A stretch of 64,000 nt of DNA from Spirochaetota bacterium (GTDB lineage: Bacteria; Spirochaetota; UBA4802; JAFGDQ01). A program made the position numbers and the translations under genes. The notes under the pieces are model-generated. The model was not told where the DNA came from and searched no databases. It saw only the letters and a program-made list of their open reading frames with translations. Location of the stretch: assembly GCA_034190085.1 (NCBI GenBank), contig JAXHTS010000007.1:1-64000 (forward strand), in the 5' to 3' direction. Of the stretch, positions 38,314 to 46,141 are shown one piece after another (the stretch's first letter is position 1; every line of letters begins with the position of its first letter).

Positions 38314-39609
38314 CTAAGCAACCTTCTCCTGTTTTTCTATATTTGGGTAAAGAGGAAGATATTTTGAACACAACATATATACTAAAGCCATACTGGCAAA
38401 GATGCCCAGGGTAAGAAACCACTCCTGCACCGTTGGACTATAGGATTGGAATTCCTTCCATGGAAAATTGGGTACTGAAAAACCATGTATTGTAGCGTTT
38501 ACTCTGTTCATTATCATACCTAGGGTTGCTGATCCCACACCGATTATTAAAGTCTTTTCAGTCTCTCTAAATTTTCTAATATTTAGCAATATCACAGGGA
38601 TAAAACACGCTACCAATTCAAGGACTAACATCCACAGTCCAAATGGCCCGCCCCACAAATCCAAATAACTTCTATCAAATAATGGCACGAACTCGGCAGA
38701 CATGCTATAGACATCCCACATCCTGTAGATAAAATAAATAATGAACATAAAACCTGATACACGCGCAAGACTTACATATGTTTTGAAAGGTACAACCTCA
38801 ACCTTTTTCATCTTTCCAGCAAACCAAGTCACTAAAACAGTAAATGAAGGACCAACAGAGACGGCTGATAGAACAAATATGAAGAAGGTATGCGGGATGT
38901 GAGTAAATACCTCAGGCCTATACCAGCCGGGCTTTGCAAAGAGAATTCCATATGTACCCCCCAAAGAACCCTGATGAAAGAATGAAAGAAATGTTCCAAC
39001 AGCTGCTGCTATCCACATCAATTTATGCATATAATGAGTAATTTTATGTATTATTGGATTTTTATCCAGAAATGGATGCTCAAGCACTATTGGCGTAAAT
39101 TCAATTACTAATATCGTAAAGTATAAAGTAATACAGAAAATAACCTCTGTTAGCATGGAGTTTGGCAGGAGATGCTCACCCCAGTTGGGGTATATGTAAG
39201 CGAATGGAACCCTTAAAGGCTGACCAACATCAAAAAGAAGAAACATGAATGTAAAAGCATAACAGAGAAGACCAATCAAAATTGCAGAGTTAATGATTGG
39301 TTGGAACTCATCCCTTCTAAAGATGTATAATATAAATGAAGTGAAAAAGGCCCCTCCACCAAGGACAATAAGGCTCAAGTCCCCAGCTATCCAGATCCCC
39401 CAACCCATAATGTTGTTTAAATCAGTAAAGCCTAAACCCAAAAGAATTACCTGAAGGCCCGCAAATGCAAAACCTGCAGCAAATATAAGCAAGATAAATA
39501 TGCTAATTTTCACCTTCTTTGAGTAACTGAAAAACTCTCCTACAACACTATCAACGGCTAACATACCTATTTGAAAAATTTGCTTCCCTAAAACGATTAT
39601 TCCATTCAC
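38314..39609 (-). CDS. qrcD: NrfD-like integral membrane subunit of a Qrc-like complex
   Basis: 431 residues from a GTG at 39609, seven bases after AAGGAG. A longer frame from an ATG at 39669 would overlap the preceding gene by 28 bases and has no site. About ten membrane segments with WGIWIAGDLSLIVLGGGAFF, the start pattern of the NrfD/PsrC family, and LFDVGQPLRVPFAYIYPNWGE. In CISM-type complexes this subunit holds the quinone site. Last gene of a cytochrome, molybdopterin-like, ferredoxin-like, NrfD operon, the exact order and size series of Desulfovibrio QrcABCD. Symbol given by context. Confidence 0.75.
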   Translation of the reverse strand: MNGIIVLGKQIFQIGMLAVDSVVGEFFSYSKKVKISIFILLIFAAGFAFAGLQVILLGLGFTDLNNIMGWGIWIAGDLSLIVLGGGAFFTSFILYIFRRDEFQPIINSAILIGLLCYAFTFMFLLFDVGQPLRVPFAYIYPNWGEHLLPNSMLTEVIFCITLYFTILVIEFTPIVLEHPFLDKNPIIHKITHYMHKLMWIAAAVGTFLSFFHQGSLGGTYGILFAKPGWYRPEVFTHIPHTFFIFVLSAVSVGPSFTVLVTWFAGKMKKVEVVPFKTYVSLARVSGFMFIIYFIYRMWDVYSMSAEFVPLFDRSYLDLWGGPFGLWMLVLELVACFIPVILLNIRKFRETEKTLIIGVGSATLGMIMNRVNATIHGFSVPNFPWKEFQSYSPTVQEWFLTLGIFASMALVYMLCSKYLPLYPNIEKQEKVA

Positions 39610-39641
39610 TGTGTATCTCCTTCTTCTCTTTTGGGAGTTTA

Positions 39642-40433
39642 TTAAAACCGCATCATCTTGCGGATCCATTCATGGCTTGTTAAATAATATACCTTTGGTT
39701 CCGGATACAGTTTCTTCAACTTCTGCTTTTTACTTTCCTCCCATTCATCAACTGTATGCACCAACCTAAATGCCCGATTGCTCTTAATAAGTTTTGAAAT
39801 CCTTGTAGTAGGATCATTCAGATCGCCAAATACTATTGCCTCTGTGGGACATGCTGAAACACATGCAGGTGTGTACTCCACCGCATTAATATCTGTAATT
39901 CCTTTTGCAACAGCCTTATCTCTCTCCCTCTTCCAGATGTGGCTGCAAAAAGTACATTTCACGACAGTACCCCTTGATGCTATTGAAACATCAGGATTGA
40001 GTGATTCTTTAAAGGTACATTCATATCTGGGTTTCCACCAGTTGAATACTCTAGCCTCATAGGGACATGCCGCGATACAATACCTGCATCCAAAACATCT
40101 CGACCATATTTGGCTTACAACTCCATCATCACCAATATCCGTTGCTGTAACAGGACATACAGAAACACAAGATGGGTTTTCGCATTGCTGACACATCTTT
40201 GGAATGTATACAACCTTAACATCACCGTATTCCAAATCATTCTCTCGATCATTGGTAACCTTCATTAACGTCAGAAAGGATACTCTCTTGGGAATATTGG
40301 AATCATCCTCAAATATTGGCATGTTGTTTTCCTGCATACATGCGACCTCACACATGCCACATCCCGTACATTTGTCTAAATCTATGACCATCCCCCATTT
40401 CCTCTTCATCATTCCCAATTCCCTTCTTTTCAT
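39642..40433 (-). CDS. qrcC: Four-cluster iron-sulfur subunit of a Qrc-like complex
   Basis: 263 residues; ATG at 40433 after AGAGGTGA. Cysteine groups in the DmsB/PsrB/NrfC pattern: CTGCGMCEVAC, CQQCENPSCVSVCP, CFGCRYCIAACP, and a split group CTFC...ACVSACP. ARVFNWWKP is the linker typical of the alternative complex III and Qrc ferredoxin subunits. It would wire the periplasmic molybdopterin-like protein to the NrfD quinone site. It carries no signal of its own, so export would be with the molybdopterin-like partner. Eleven bases follow the preceding gene. Confidence 0.85.
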   Translation of the reverse strand: MKRRELGMMKRKWGMVIDLDKCTGCGMCEVACMQENNMPIFEDDSNIPKRVSFLTLMKVTNDRENDLEYGDVKVVYIPKMCQQCENPSCVSVCPVTATDIGDDGVVSQIWSRCFGCRYCIAACPYEARVFNWWKPRYECTFKESLNPDVSIASRGTVVKCTFCSHIWKRERDKAVAKGITDINAVEYTPACVSACPTEAIVFGDLNDPTTRISKLIKSNRAFRLVHTVDEWEESKKQKLKKLYPEPKVYYLTSHEWIRKMMRF

Positions 40434-40443
40434 AATTCACCTC

Positions 40444-42426
40444 TTAGCTAATTTTGATCCTCGTATGCCACCAATCAGCAATTCCAGAAATAGGATCTAT
40501 ATCATCAGACATAATTCTCTTTGGATTGATCCCTTTGTGTTCAGCATATTTGGTATAATCATCATGACCGAATCCAAGTGGGATAGCAACCACCTCAGGA
40601 GCAACAGTTTTGGTTAGGTGAACCTTAAGCCCTTCAATTTCTCCTCTGCTTGAGATGATATCAATCGAAGAACCCTCAGAGACACCATGCTTCTTTGCGG
40701 TAATGGGATTCATCTCTACCCATAACCTTTTTCCGGAAAGGGTTTTCCCATCAATGCTCTTTAGGACATAAGGGAAAGCAAGTCCGCTCCCATCACCAAC
40801 TAATCGAATCTCATATGGTATTAATGTCAGAGGATATTCTGACTCACCTTCAACCATTTCAGTTATTTTAGTATAATAATTCTTGAAAAGCTTAATTGGA
40901 AATGCATAATTGGTCGCTTCCCTTATCTCAACCTTTTCCGAAAGCTTGATAATATCCTTATAACTATCCACAGGGAATAGATGTTTAATCGATTTAATCT
41001 CCCTAGCGATTTTAAGAATAATATCGCCAGCATGCAATGATTCATATCTCGGCGCTACCGGTTCATTACTCCTTGAGGTTGCCATCTCTATAGATGAAAT
41101 GGTTGGTAGTATATAATCTGAATAATGGGCTGTATCGTTAACAAGTGGTGTCATTGAAACGACCATTGGGATATTTTTCATCTTTTGCGAAAAAAGCTTT
41201 CCATATACACTACGGTGAACTGGATTGGCCTCATTTATTATTAAGATTCCAATGTCATCAACATTTTTTATAAAATCATCGAGTCCCTTTGCCTTATTTG
41301 AAGAGGTTGCATATCTGCCAAGTGTATTGTTCAACCTAACAGAGACCCCACCCCTTTTATTAAAGTTATTTACGAGGTTGTTCAAAGACTGAACCGCAAT
41401 AACCTCTGCAATCGATGAGGAGACCTCAACACCACCCTTTCCGGCAACCGCTAAAGGTCTTCTGGCAGAAGCGAACTCTTTCGCAAGCTTTTCAATTTCA
41501 TCTTCACTTATCCCAGTAATCTTGGATACCCTATCAGGGGTGTACTGATTGATGACTATCTGAGACCAACTGGAAAAATAGGATCCGCTGGAGCGCTTGC
41601 CCATCTTTATGAGATGATGAGCAATCCCTAATGCCAATACACCCTCAGTTCCAGGCCTTATGGGAATCCAATTATCCGCTATAGAAGCGGTTCTTGTGCA
41701 GAGTGTATCAATATGTACAAATTTCACTCGCCTTCTTTTCCAATTTGCAAAGGCCTTGTGAATCCGCGCCGTATCTCCCCACCCCTCCAAAATCCTTGCT
41801 CCAAAACTAATAATATAATCTGCATTCTCAAAATCATAGTCCAGACAACCATCCAACCTTTGTGTAATCTTCACTGCGGCATTGGATATTGTATTCAGGG
41901 ATGGCTCAAAGAAGACCTTAGAACTACCTGTAGAACTAACTAACCTCTCAACAAGCAGGTTAGATGCATTTCGCTTTCCACCTGTAATCGCAACAATGCT
42001 ATCTGTTTTATTGGTATTAATTAAGTCTGTTATTCTTGATGAAATATCCTTGATTGCTGTATCCCATGATACAGGAATAAACTTACCCGATCCTTTATTC
42101 CCAATCCTTTTCATGGGCTGCTTGATCCTCTCAGGATGATATAACTCCTGAAGCGCAATCTGACCCATAGCACACCCTGCATTAGAGGTTTCAACCTTGA
42201 CCGCCCGATCTCCTATCATCCTGATGGTTATATCAGATCCACAATCTATGCATCTACTCTTAACCAACACCTCCCTTCCTTTGGCAGAAGCATATTGGTC
42301 CTGAGTCCATTCGACAACCCACTGTAAGGATAAAAAGGGAGCCCCACTACAAAGCGTCCCAACGGCTCCACCAGCAAACACACCACCAGCCATTGATAAA
42401 AAATCTTTTCTATCTATTTTTTCCAT
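40444..42426 (-). CDS. qrcB: Molybdopterin-oxidoreductase-family subunit, degenerate, of a Qrc-like complex
   Basis: 660 residues; ATG at 42426 after GAGGAGC. N-terminal export signal DRKDFLSMAGG with Arg-Lys in place of twin Arg. The 4Fe-4S site is incomplete: CIDC then GSDITI where the third Cys should be, and CAMGQ where CxKG is usual. The pterin-fold blocks are kept (RPGTEGVLALGIAHHLI, GKGGVEVSS). Loss of ligands is what is known of QrcB, which holds no molybdenum and acts as a structural relay. Its size and place between a multiheme cytochrome and a ferredoxin support Qrc over polysulfide or thiosulfate reductase. Confidence 0.78.
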   Translation of the reverse strand: MEKIDRKDFLSMAGGVFAGGAVGTLCSGAPFLSLQWVVEWTQDQYASAKGREVLVKSRCIDCGSDITIRMIGDRAVKVETSNAGCAMGQIALQELYHPERIKQPMKRIGNKGSGKFIPVSWDTAIKDISSRITDLINTNKTDSIVAITGGKRNASNLLVERLVSSTGSSKVFFEPSLNTISNAAVKITQRLDGCLDYDFENADYIISFGARILEGWGDTARIHKAFANWKRRRVKFVHIDTLCTRTASIADNWIPIRPGTEGVLALGIAHHLIKMGKRSSGSYFSSWSQIVINQYTPDRVSKITGISEDEIEKLAKEFASARRPLAVAGKGGVEVSSSIAEVIAVQSLNNLVNNFNKRGGVSVRLNNTLGRYATSSNKAKGLDDFIKNVDDIGILIINEANPVHRSVYGKLFSQKMKNIPMVVSMTPLVNDTAHYSDYILPTISSIEMATSRSNEPVAPRYESLHAGDIILKIAREIKSIKHLFPVDSYKDIIKLSEKVEIREATNYAFPIKLFKNYYTKITEMVEGESEYPLTLIPYEIRLVGDGSGLAFPYVLKSIDGKTLSGKRLWVEMNPITAKKHGVSEGSSIDIISSRGEIEGLKVHLTKTVAPEVVAIPLGFGHDDYTKYAEHKGINPKRIMSDDIDPISGIADWWHTRIKIS

Positions 42427-42485
42427 GAATTCGATTGCTCCTCTTGAATTATTTTGTATGCTTTTATATTATAATTTGTATCCTG

Positions 42486-42998
42486 TCAATCATGACAAAC
42501 AGCGCAGGTATTGCTTATCTTTAGAGCATCATGACAATCCATACATCTTCCCATCTTCATTTTACCAGTAATCTTTTCAGTTGAAGTAGAATTTGCTTTA
42601 TCTCCATGGCAAGAAGCACATCCCACCCTTTTGGGGGATGCCAAGACAACCTTATGACTAAAGTAGACAAGATCAGGTTGTTTGGAAAAAGGTTCCCATG
42701 GAATATCAGTATCATTATAATTCATAAAAGCTTTCACCTCTTCTGCATCTTCACCATTATGACAATCCTTACAATCGTTAACACTAGGGATACCCATAAA
42801 CCTTCCATTATCATAGTACTTATGACACGTGTCGCAACTCCCTACATCATACTCAGATAGATGAGCCTGATGATTGAATGGTATAGGTTTTTGAGCCTGA
42901 AAATTCATTGTATAATCACAGGCTTTTTGAAATACAATAAACGAAATAAAGGCAATTACTATAAAGGGGATGAAAAATAGCAGGGCTAGACGTTTCAC
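42486..42998 (-). CDS. qrcA: Pentaheme cytochrome c of a Qrc-like complex
   Basis: 170 residues from a GTG at 42998 with AAAGGAG upstream. An uncleaved-looking signal anchor (residues 5-27) precedes five CXXCH haem sites: CDTCH, CKDCH, CASCH, CMDCH and CAVCH, with FNHQAH supplying a distal His in the cytochrome c7/c3 manner. It would sit on the outer face and accept electrons from periplasmic donors such as hydrogenase or formate dehydrogenase. Desulfovibrio QrcA has six haems, so this is one fewer. First gene of the four-gene operon, 60 bases before the molybdopterin-like gene. Confidence 0.85.
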   Translation of the reverse strand: MKRLALLFFIPFIVIAFISFIVFQKACDYTMNFQAQKPIPFNHQAHLSEYDVGSCDTCHKYYDNGRFMGIPSVNDCKDCHNGEDAEEVKAFMNYNDTDIPWEPFSKQPDLVYFSHKVVLASPKRVGCASCHGDKANSTSTEKITGKMKMGRCMDCHDALKISNTCAVCHD

Positions 42999-43615
42999 AA
43001 ATATTCTCCTTTTACCTTATGATGTAATGAATCACTCTTTGGTATAATATAACAACACATCATTGGACTTCCCTCATTCAATCGGGATATGTTGCTGTAC
43101 AAATTTTAAGGTTGAATTTTTATAACTTCTATTTATTTTACAAAAACAAGAGACGTAAAACTCGATTTTCAAAAAATAATTCTTTACTAAACCATTCTTA
43201 ACAACTTTTTTTGATAATCTAATCGGGTATTTTAATGTCAACAAAAATATAGAAAAAATTATGCATTATTTCAATTATTATTATTTTCATAATAATTGAA
43301 AATATCTTTACCCTATGAACCGCTACGGGGATCAATATTTTTCATCCTTCAAAGTACACTAAAAAGTAATCCCTTCAATCTTGTGAGAATGAATATATTG
43401 AGAATGTTCTTATTATTCGAATGAATTATTGATTGACTAATCAAAAGAAGAGTTCTATCCTTCAATCAAATCTACTCATCTAAAAATATGATATTCCATT
43501 TACTGGATTTCCATCATCTAATCTTAGTAATATCTTGGCATACTTATTTAAAAGCTAGTCCCATTAAGGATTGGTTAAGATTACATATATAAAAAGCAAA
43601 TTCATTACTTTTAGC
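42999..43615. other. Gap between divergent genes
   Basis: 617 AT-rich bases holding the promoters of the Qrc-like operon and of queE. I looked for a preQ1 riboswitch before queE but saw no convincing stem and tail. No open frame. Confidence 0.4.
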
Positions 43616-44263
43616 ATGGACTTATTAGTAAACGAGACATTTTATTCAATTCAGGGTGAAAGCTCGAGGGCCGGATTCCCATCTATATTTATAAGGCTAT
43701 GCGGCTGTAATCTAAACTGTATTTATTGCGATACTGAATATGCCAAAGCTGAGGGCTATACTAAATCAGTAGAAAAAATCATAGAAGAGATGGCATCACA
43801 TAAATCCATAAACCATATAACAATAACCGGTGGTGAACCTCTATTACAGATCAACTCTATATTTCTTATGGAAAGGTTGATAGATATCGGATATTCTGTT
43901 CAATTAGAGACCAATGGAAGCCTAAGTGTAAAGAATGTTCCGGCCGGAGTTAGAAAAATCCTGGATGTGAAAACCCCTTCAAGCGGGGAAGTGACATCAT
44001 TCATGTTCGATAATCTGAATTATCTATCAAAAAAAGACGAAATAAAATTTGTCATAGCGGATATTGATGACTATAATTTTGCAAAAGATTTCTTGAAAAA
44101 ATATTTAAGAAAAAAAAAGATTATCATAAATTTTTCTCCTGTATTAAATAGTATGTCTATTTCAGAACTTGCAGAATTAATACTTATTGACAGATTGCAG
44201 GTCAGATTAAACATTCAATTACATAAGATAATCTGGCCAATTGCAGAACCAAAACATTGCTAA
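43616..44263 (+). CDS. queE: 7-carboxy-7-deazaguanine synthase
   Basis: 215 residues from the ATG at 43616, chosen because family members start with a short run before NETFYSIQGES; a TTG at 43571 would add 15 residues and touches its own AAGGA. The radical SAM cluster ligands are Cys31, Cys35 and Cys38 (CNLNCIYC, the C-x3-C-x2-C form). ITITGGEPLLQ is the SAM-binding GGEP motif. QueE contracts 6-carboxytetrahydropterin to the 7-deazaguanine core on the way to queuosine. No other que gene is adjacent. It is followed ten bases later by another radical SAM gene. Confidence 0.92.
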   Translation: MDLLVNETFYSIQGESSRAGFPSIFIRLCGCNLNCIYCDTEYAKAEGYTKSVEKIIEEMASHKSINHITITGGEPLLQINSIFLMERLIDIGYSVQLETNGSLSVKNVPAGVRKILDVKTPSSGEVTSFMFDNLNYLSKKDEIKFVIADIDDYNFAKDFLKKYLRKKKIIINFSPVLNSMSISELAELILIDRLQVRLNIQLHKIIWPIAEPKHC

Positions 44264-44272
44264 GGAGGAGAC

Positions 44273-45148
44273 ATGAACTATGTTGGCATTGTCATCCGAC
44301 CACCAAGCGAGGCTTACAGTCTGATAATTCAGGTTAGTGTCGGATGTTCACATTCAAGGTGCACTTTTTGTAGCAGCCCTAAAGAAAAAATGTTCTATAT
44401 TAAAGATATTGATATAATCAAGAGAGATATTGACGAGGCCTCATATTATACGGGATATAATCGCGCCTTTCTGGCTGGGCAGGACGCCCTAATAGTTCCA
44501 ACAGGTATGCTTCTTGATATACTAAGATATTTAAAAGAAAAGAATCCCTCTATTCATAGAGTTGGACTCTATGGAAATACAAAGGCTATTCTCAAAAAAT
44601 CAATAAATGAGCTAAAGGAGTTGAAAGATGCAGGATTAGGCATAATCTATCAAGGGATTGAGAGCGGGAATATGAATATACTGCGAAAGATTAAGAAGGG
44701 CGCTCTTCCTCATCAACAGCTTGAGGCTGCTGAAAGGGTAAAATCGGCTGGCATTCTTCTTTCGCAGACAGTGCTTTTAGGGATTGGCGGTAAAAAAAAT
44801 TCCATTGAGCATGCTGTGGATACGGGAAAGCATCTTGGTAGAATGTCACCCGATTATGCGTCAGCATTAACTCTAATGGTTATACCAACAACAGAACTCG
44901 AAATAGATCTGCGCGAATCCAAATTTGAACTGCCAGATAAGTTTGAATTGCTAAATGAACTAAAAGTGATTATTGAAAACATGGACGTAACGAATAGATG
45001 CCTCTTCACCTCTAATCACGCCTCAAACTATCTTCCTATTCGAGCCACACTTCCAGATGACAAAGATGAAATAGTGAATACAATTAGTTTAGTCATTGGT
45101 TCACGGGATGAGAGCGTGCTTAAGCCTGAGCATATGAGAGGCCTATAG
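44273..45148 (+). CDS. Radical SAM protein, unknown substrate
   Basis: 291 residues; ATG at 44273 after AAGGAGGAG. Cluster ligands GCSHSRCTFC (the variant C-x4-C-x2-C seen in a COG1032-related set), then AFLAGQDALIVP, VGLYGNTKAI and IYQGIESGNMNILRKIKKG, the typical barrel strands of this set. No B12-binding or SPASM domain. The family's members are usually uncharacterised. It lies ten bases after queE and just before a 54-codon gene, and the three may share a transcript. Confidence 0.82.
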   Translation: MNYVGIVIRPPSEAYSLIIQVSVGCSHSRCTFCSSPKEKMFYIKDIDIIKRDIDEASYYTGYNRAFLAGQDALIVPTGMLLDILRYLKEKNPSIHRVGLYGNTKAILKKSINELKELKDAGLGIIYQGIESGNMNILRKIKKGALPHQQLEAAERVKSAGILLSQTVLLGIGGKKNSIEHAVDTGKHLGRMSPDYASALTLMVIPTTELEIDLRESKFELPDKFELLNELKVIIENMDVTNRCLFTSNHASNYLPIRATLPDDKDEIVNTISLVIGSRDESVLKPEHMRGL

Positions 45149-45176
45149 TAACAACTATCCTTATGGGAAAAATATA

Positions 45177-45341
45177 ATGAATACAAAGCCCATGGAGAAG
45201 GCTATCCATTTTATTAGTTTAGAGCTTAAACAAAACCCTGCTGCTGACAGATCTAAACTAATAGATGAAGCAAGCCAAAAATTTGATCTTACACCCTTAC
45301 AGAGCGATTTCTTATTGAATAAGTATGTACTAGAATCATAA
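45177..45341 (+). CDS. Small conserved-looking protein, 54 residues
   Basis: ATG at 45177 to TAA at 45339-45341. The sequence (FISLELKQNPAADRSKLIDE then ASQKFDLTPLQSDFLLNKYV) is balanced, amphipathic and looks like a folded helical domain, not random translation of AT-rich DNA. It starts 28 bases after the radical SAM gene on the same strand. The ribosome-binding site is weak (GGGA). I recall similar short helical proteins beginning with the same pattern in other bacteria, but cannot name a family. Confidence 0.6.
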   Translation: MNTKPMEKAIHFISLELKQNPAADRSKLIDEASQKFDLTPLQSDFLLNKYVLES

Positions 45342-45495
45342 AACAACAGACACCACATATATGACAATAAGGTATAGAGATACAACAATTTTACCATATT
45401 ACATCCATCTCTACTTGTTTTTGTCCTAAAACCGAGATTGTACCAACATACTTTGAAGGAATAAAATCAAAGTATCACTCTTGGAGGAAGCTCTT

Positions 45496-45831
45496 ATGTT
45501 TCTCAATAGTAAAATAATACTCATTTTATTATTATTTTCGTTTCTTGCGGGCTGCAGCGAGGAGGATATTGATGGAAAGATCGTGATTGAATATATTGGG
45601 GATTGGCAGGGCTCAGTGAACATTGACCGAAACGAGATGACCATTGAAGGGAATAGCAACTGGGAAGCAGATTATATTAATCCAGATAATATAAAGGCGA
45701 CAGTAAGAAAACTTGATTCCTCTCAAGACAAGCTTACACTATATATTTATGAAGATGAAAGGATTGTAACTGGCGCCTCAACCAGAGATCCAGAAGGCAG
45801 CGTAAGCGTTGAGTATGAGTTCCCCTTTTAG
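45496..45831 (+). CDS. Small lipoprotein
   Basis: 111 residues from the ATG at 45496, with TTGGAGGAAG directly upstream; a TTG at 45481 is part of that site. Signal and lipobox FSFLAGC (Cys20) give a clear lipoprotein. The mature 92 residues are acidic and strand-rich (IVIEYIGDWQGSVNIDRNEM, VSVEYEFPF), ending in an aromatic. No domain recognised; a small beta-sandwich is likely. It stands alone between the small helical gene and the large exported protein. Confidence 0.75.
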   Translation: MFLNSKIILILLLFSFLAGCSEEDIDGKIVIEYIGDWQGSVNIDRNEMTIEGNSNWEADYINPDNIKATVRKLDSSQDKLTLYIYEDERIVTGASTRDPEGSVSVEYEFPF

Positions 45832-46141
45832 TATGACTCTGAATAGCAGCCAATACTATAACCAATGTTAGAGATGCCATCCCGTAAACATAAATACAAT
45901 TCCTTAATATAATATTCAAAAAAAATTCCCACTTGATGTAAATCCATACATATCTGATTTATAAACCCCATTATCCGCATACCCTTTGCCTTTATTATCG
46001 AGCAATAGGGTGAACACAACTTCCCCCTCCATGTGTAACTCAAGCTAAGCGATAATCTTAACGATAAGATATATGTAGCCCTATCCCTTTAAGACTCGCT
46101 AAATTAGGTTTAGCGCTAACATTTCAAATAGAGGAACTATA
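45832..46141. other. Intergenic region
   Basis: 310 bases with no supported gene; short minus-strand frames here lack ribosome-binding sites. Promoter of the large exported protein is expected at the right end (AGAGGA precedes its ATG). Confidence 0.4.

Noticed and set aside
43480-43615. Possible preQ1 riboswitch before queE
   Set aside because: No stem plus A-rich tail of the known classes could be drawn.
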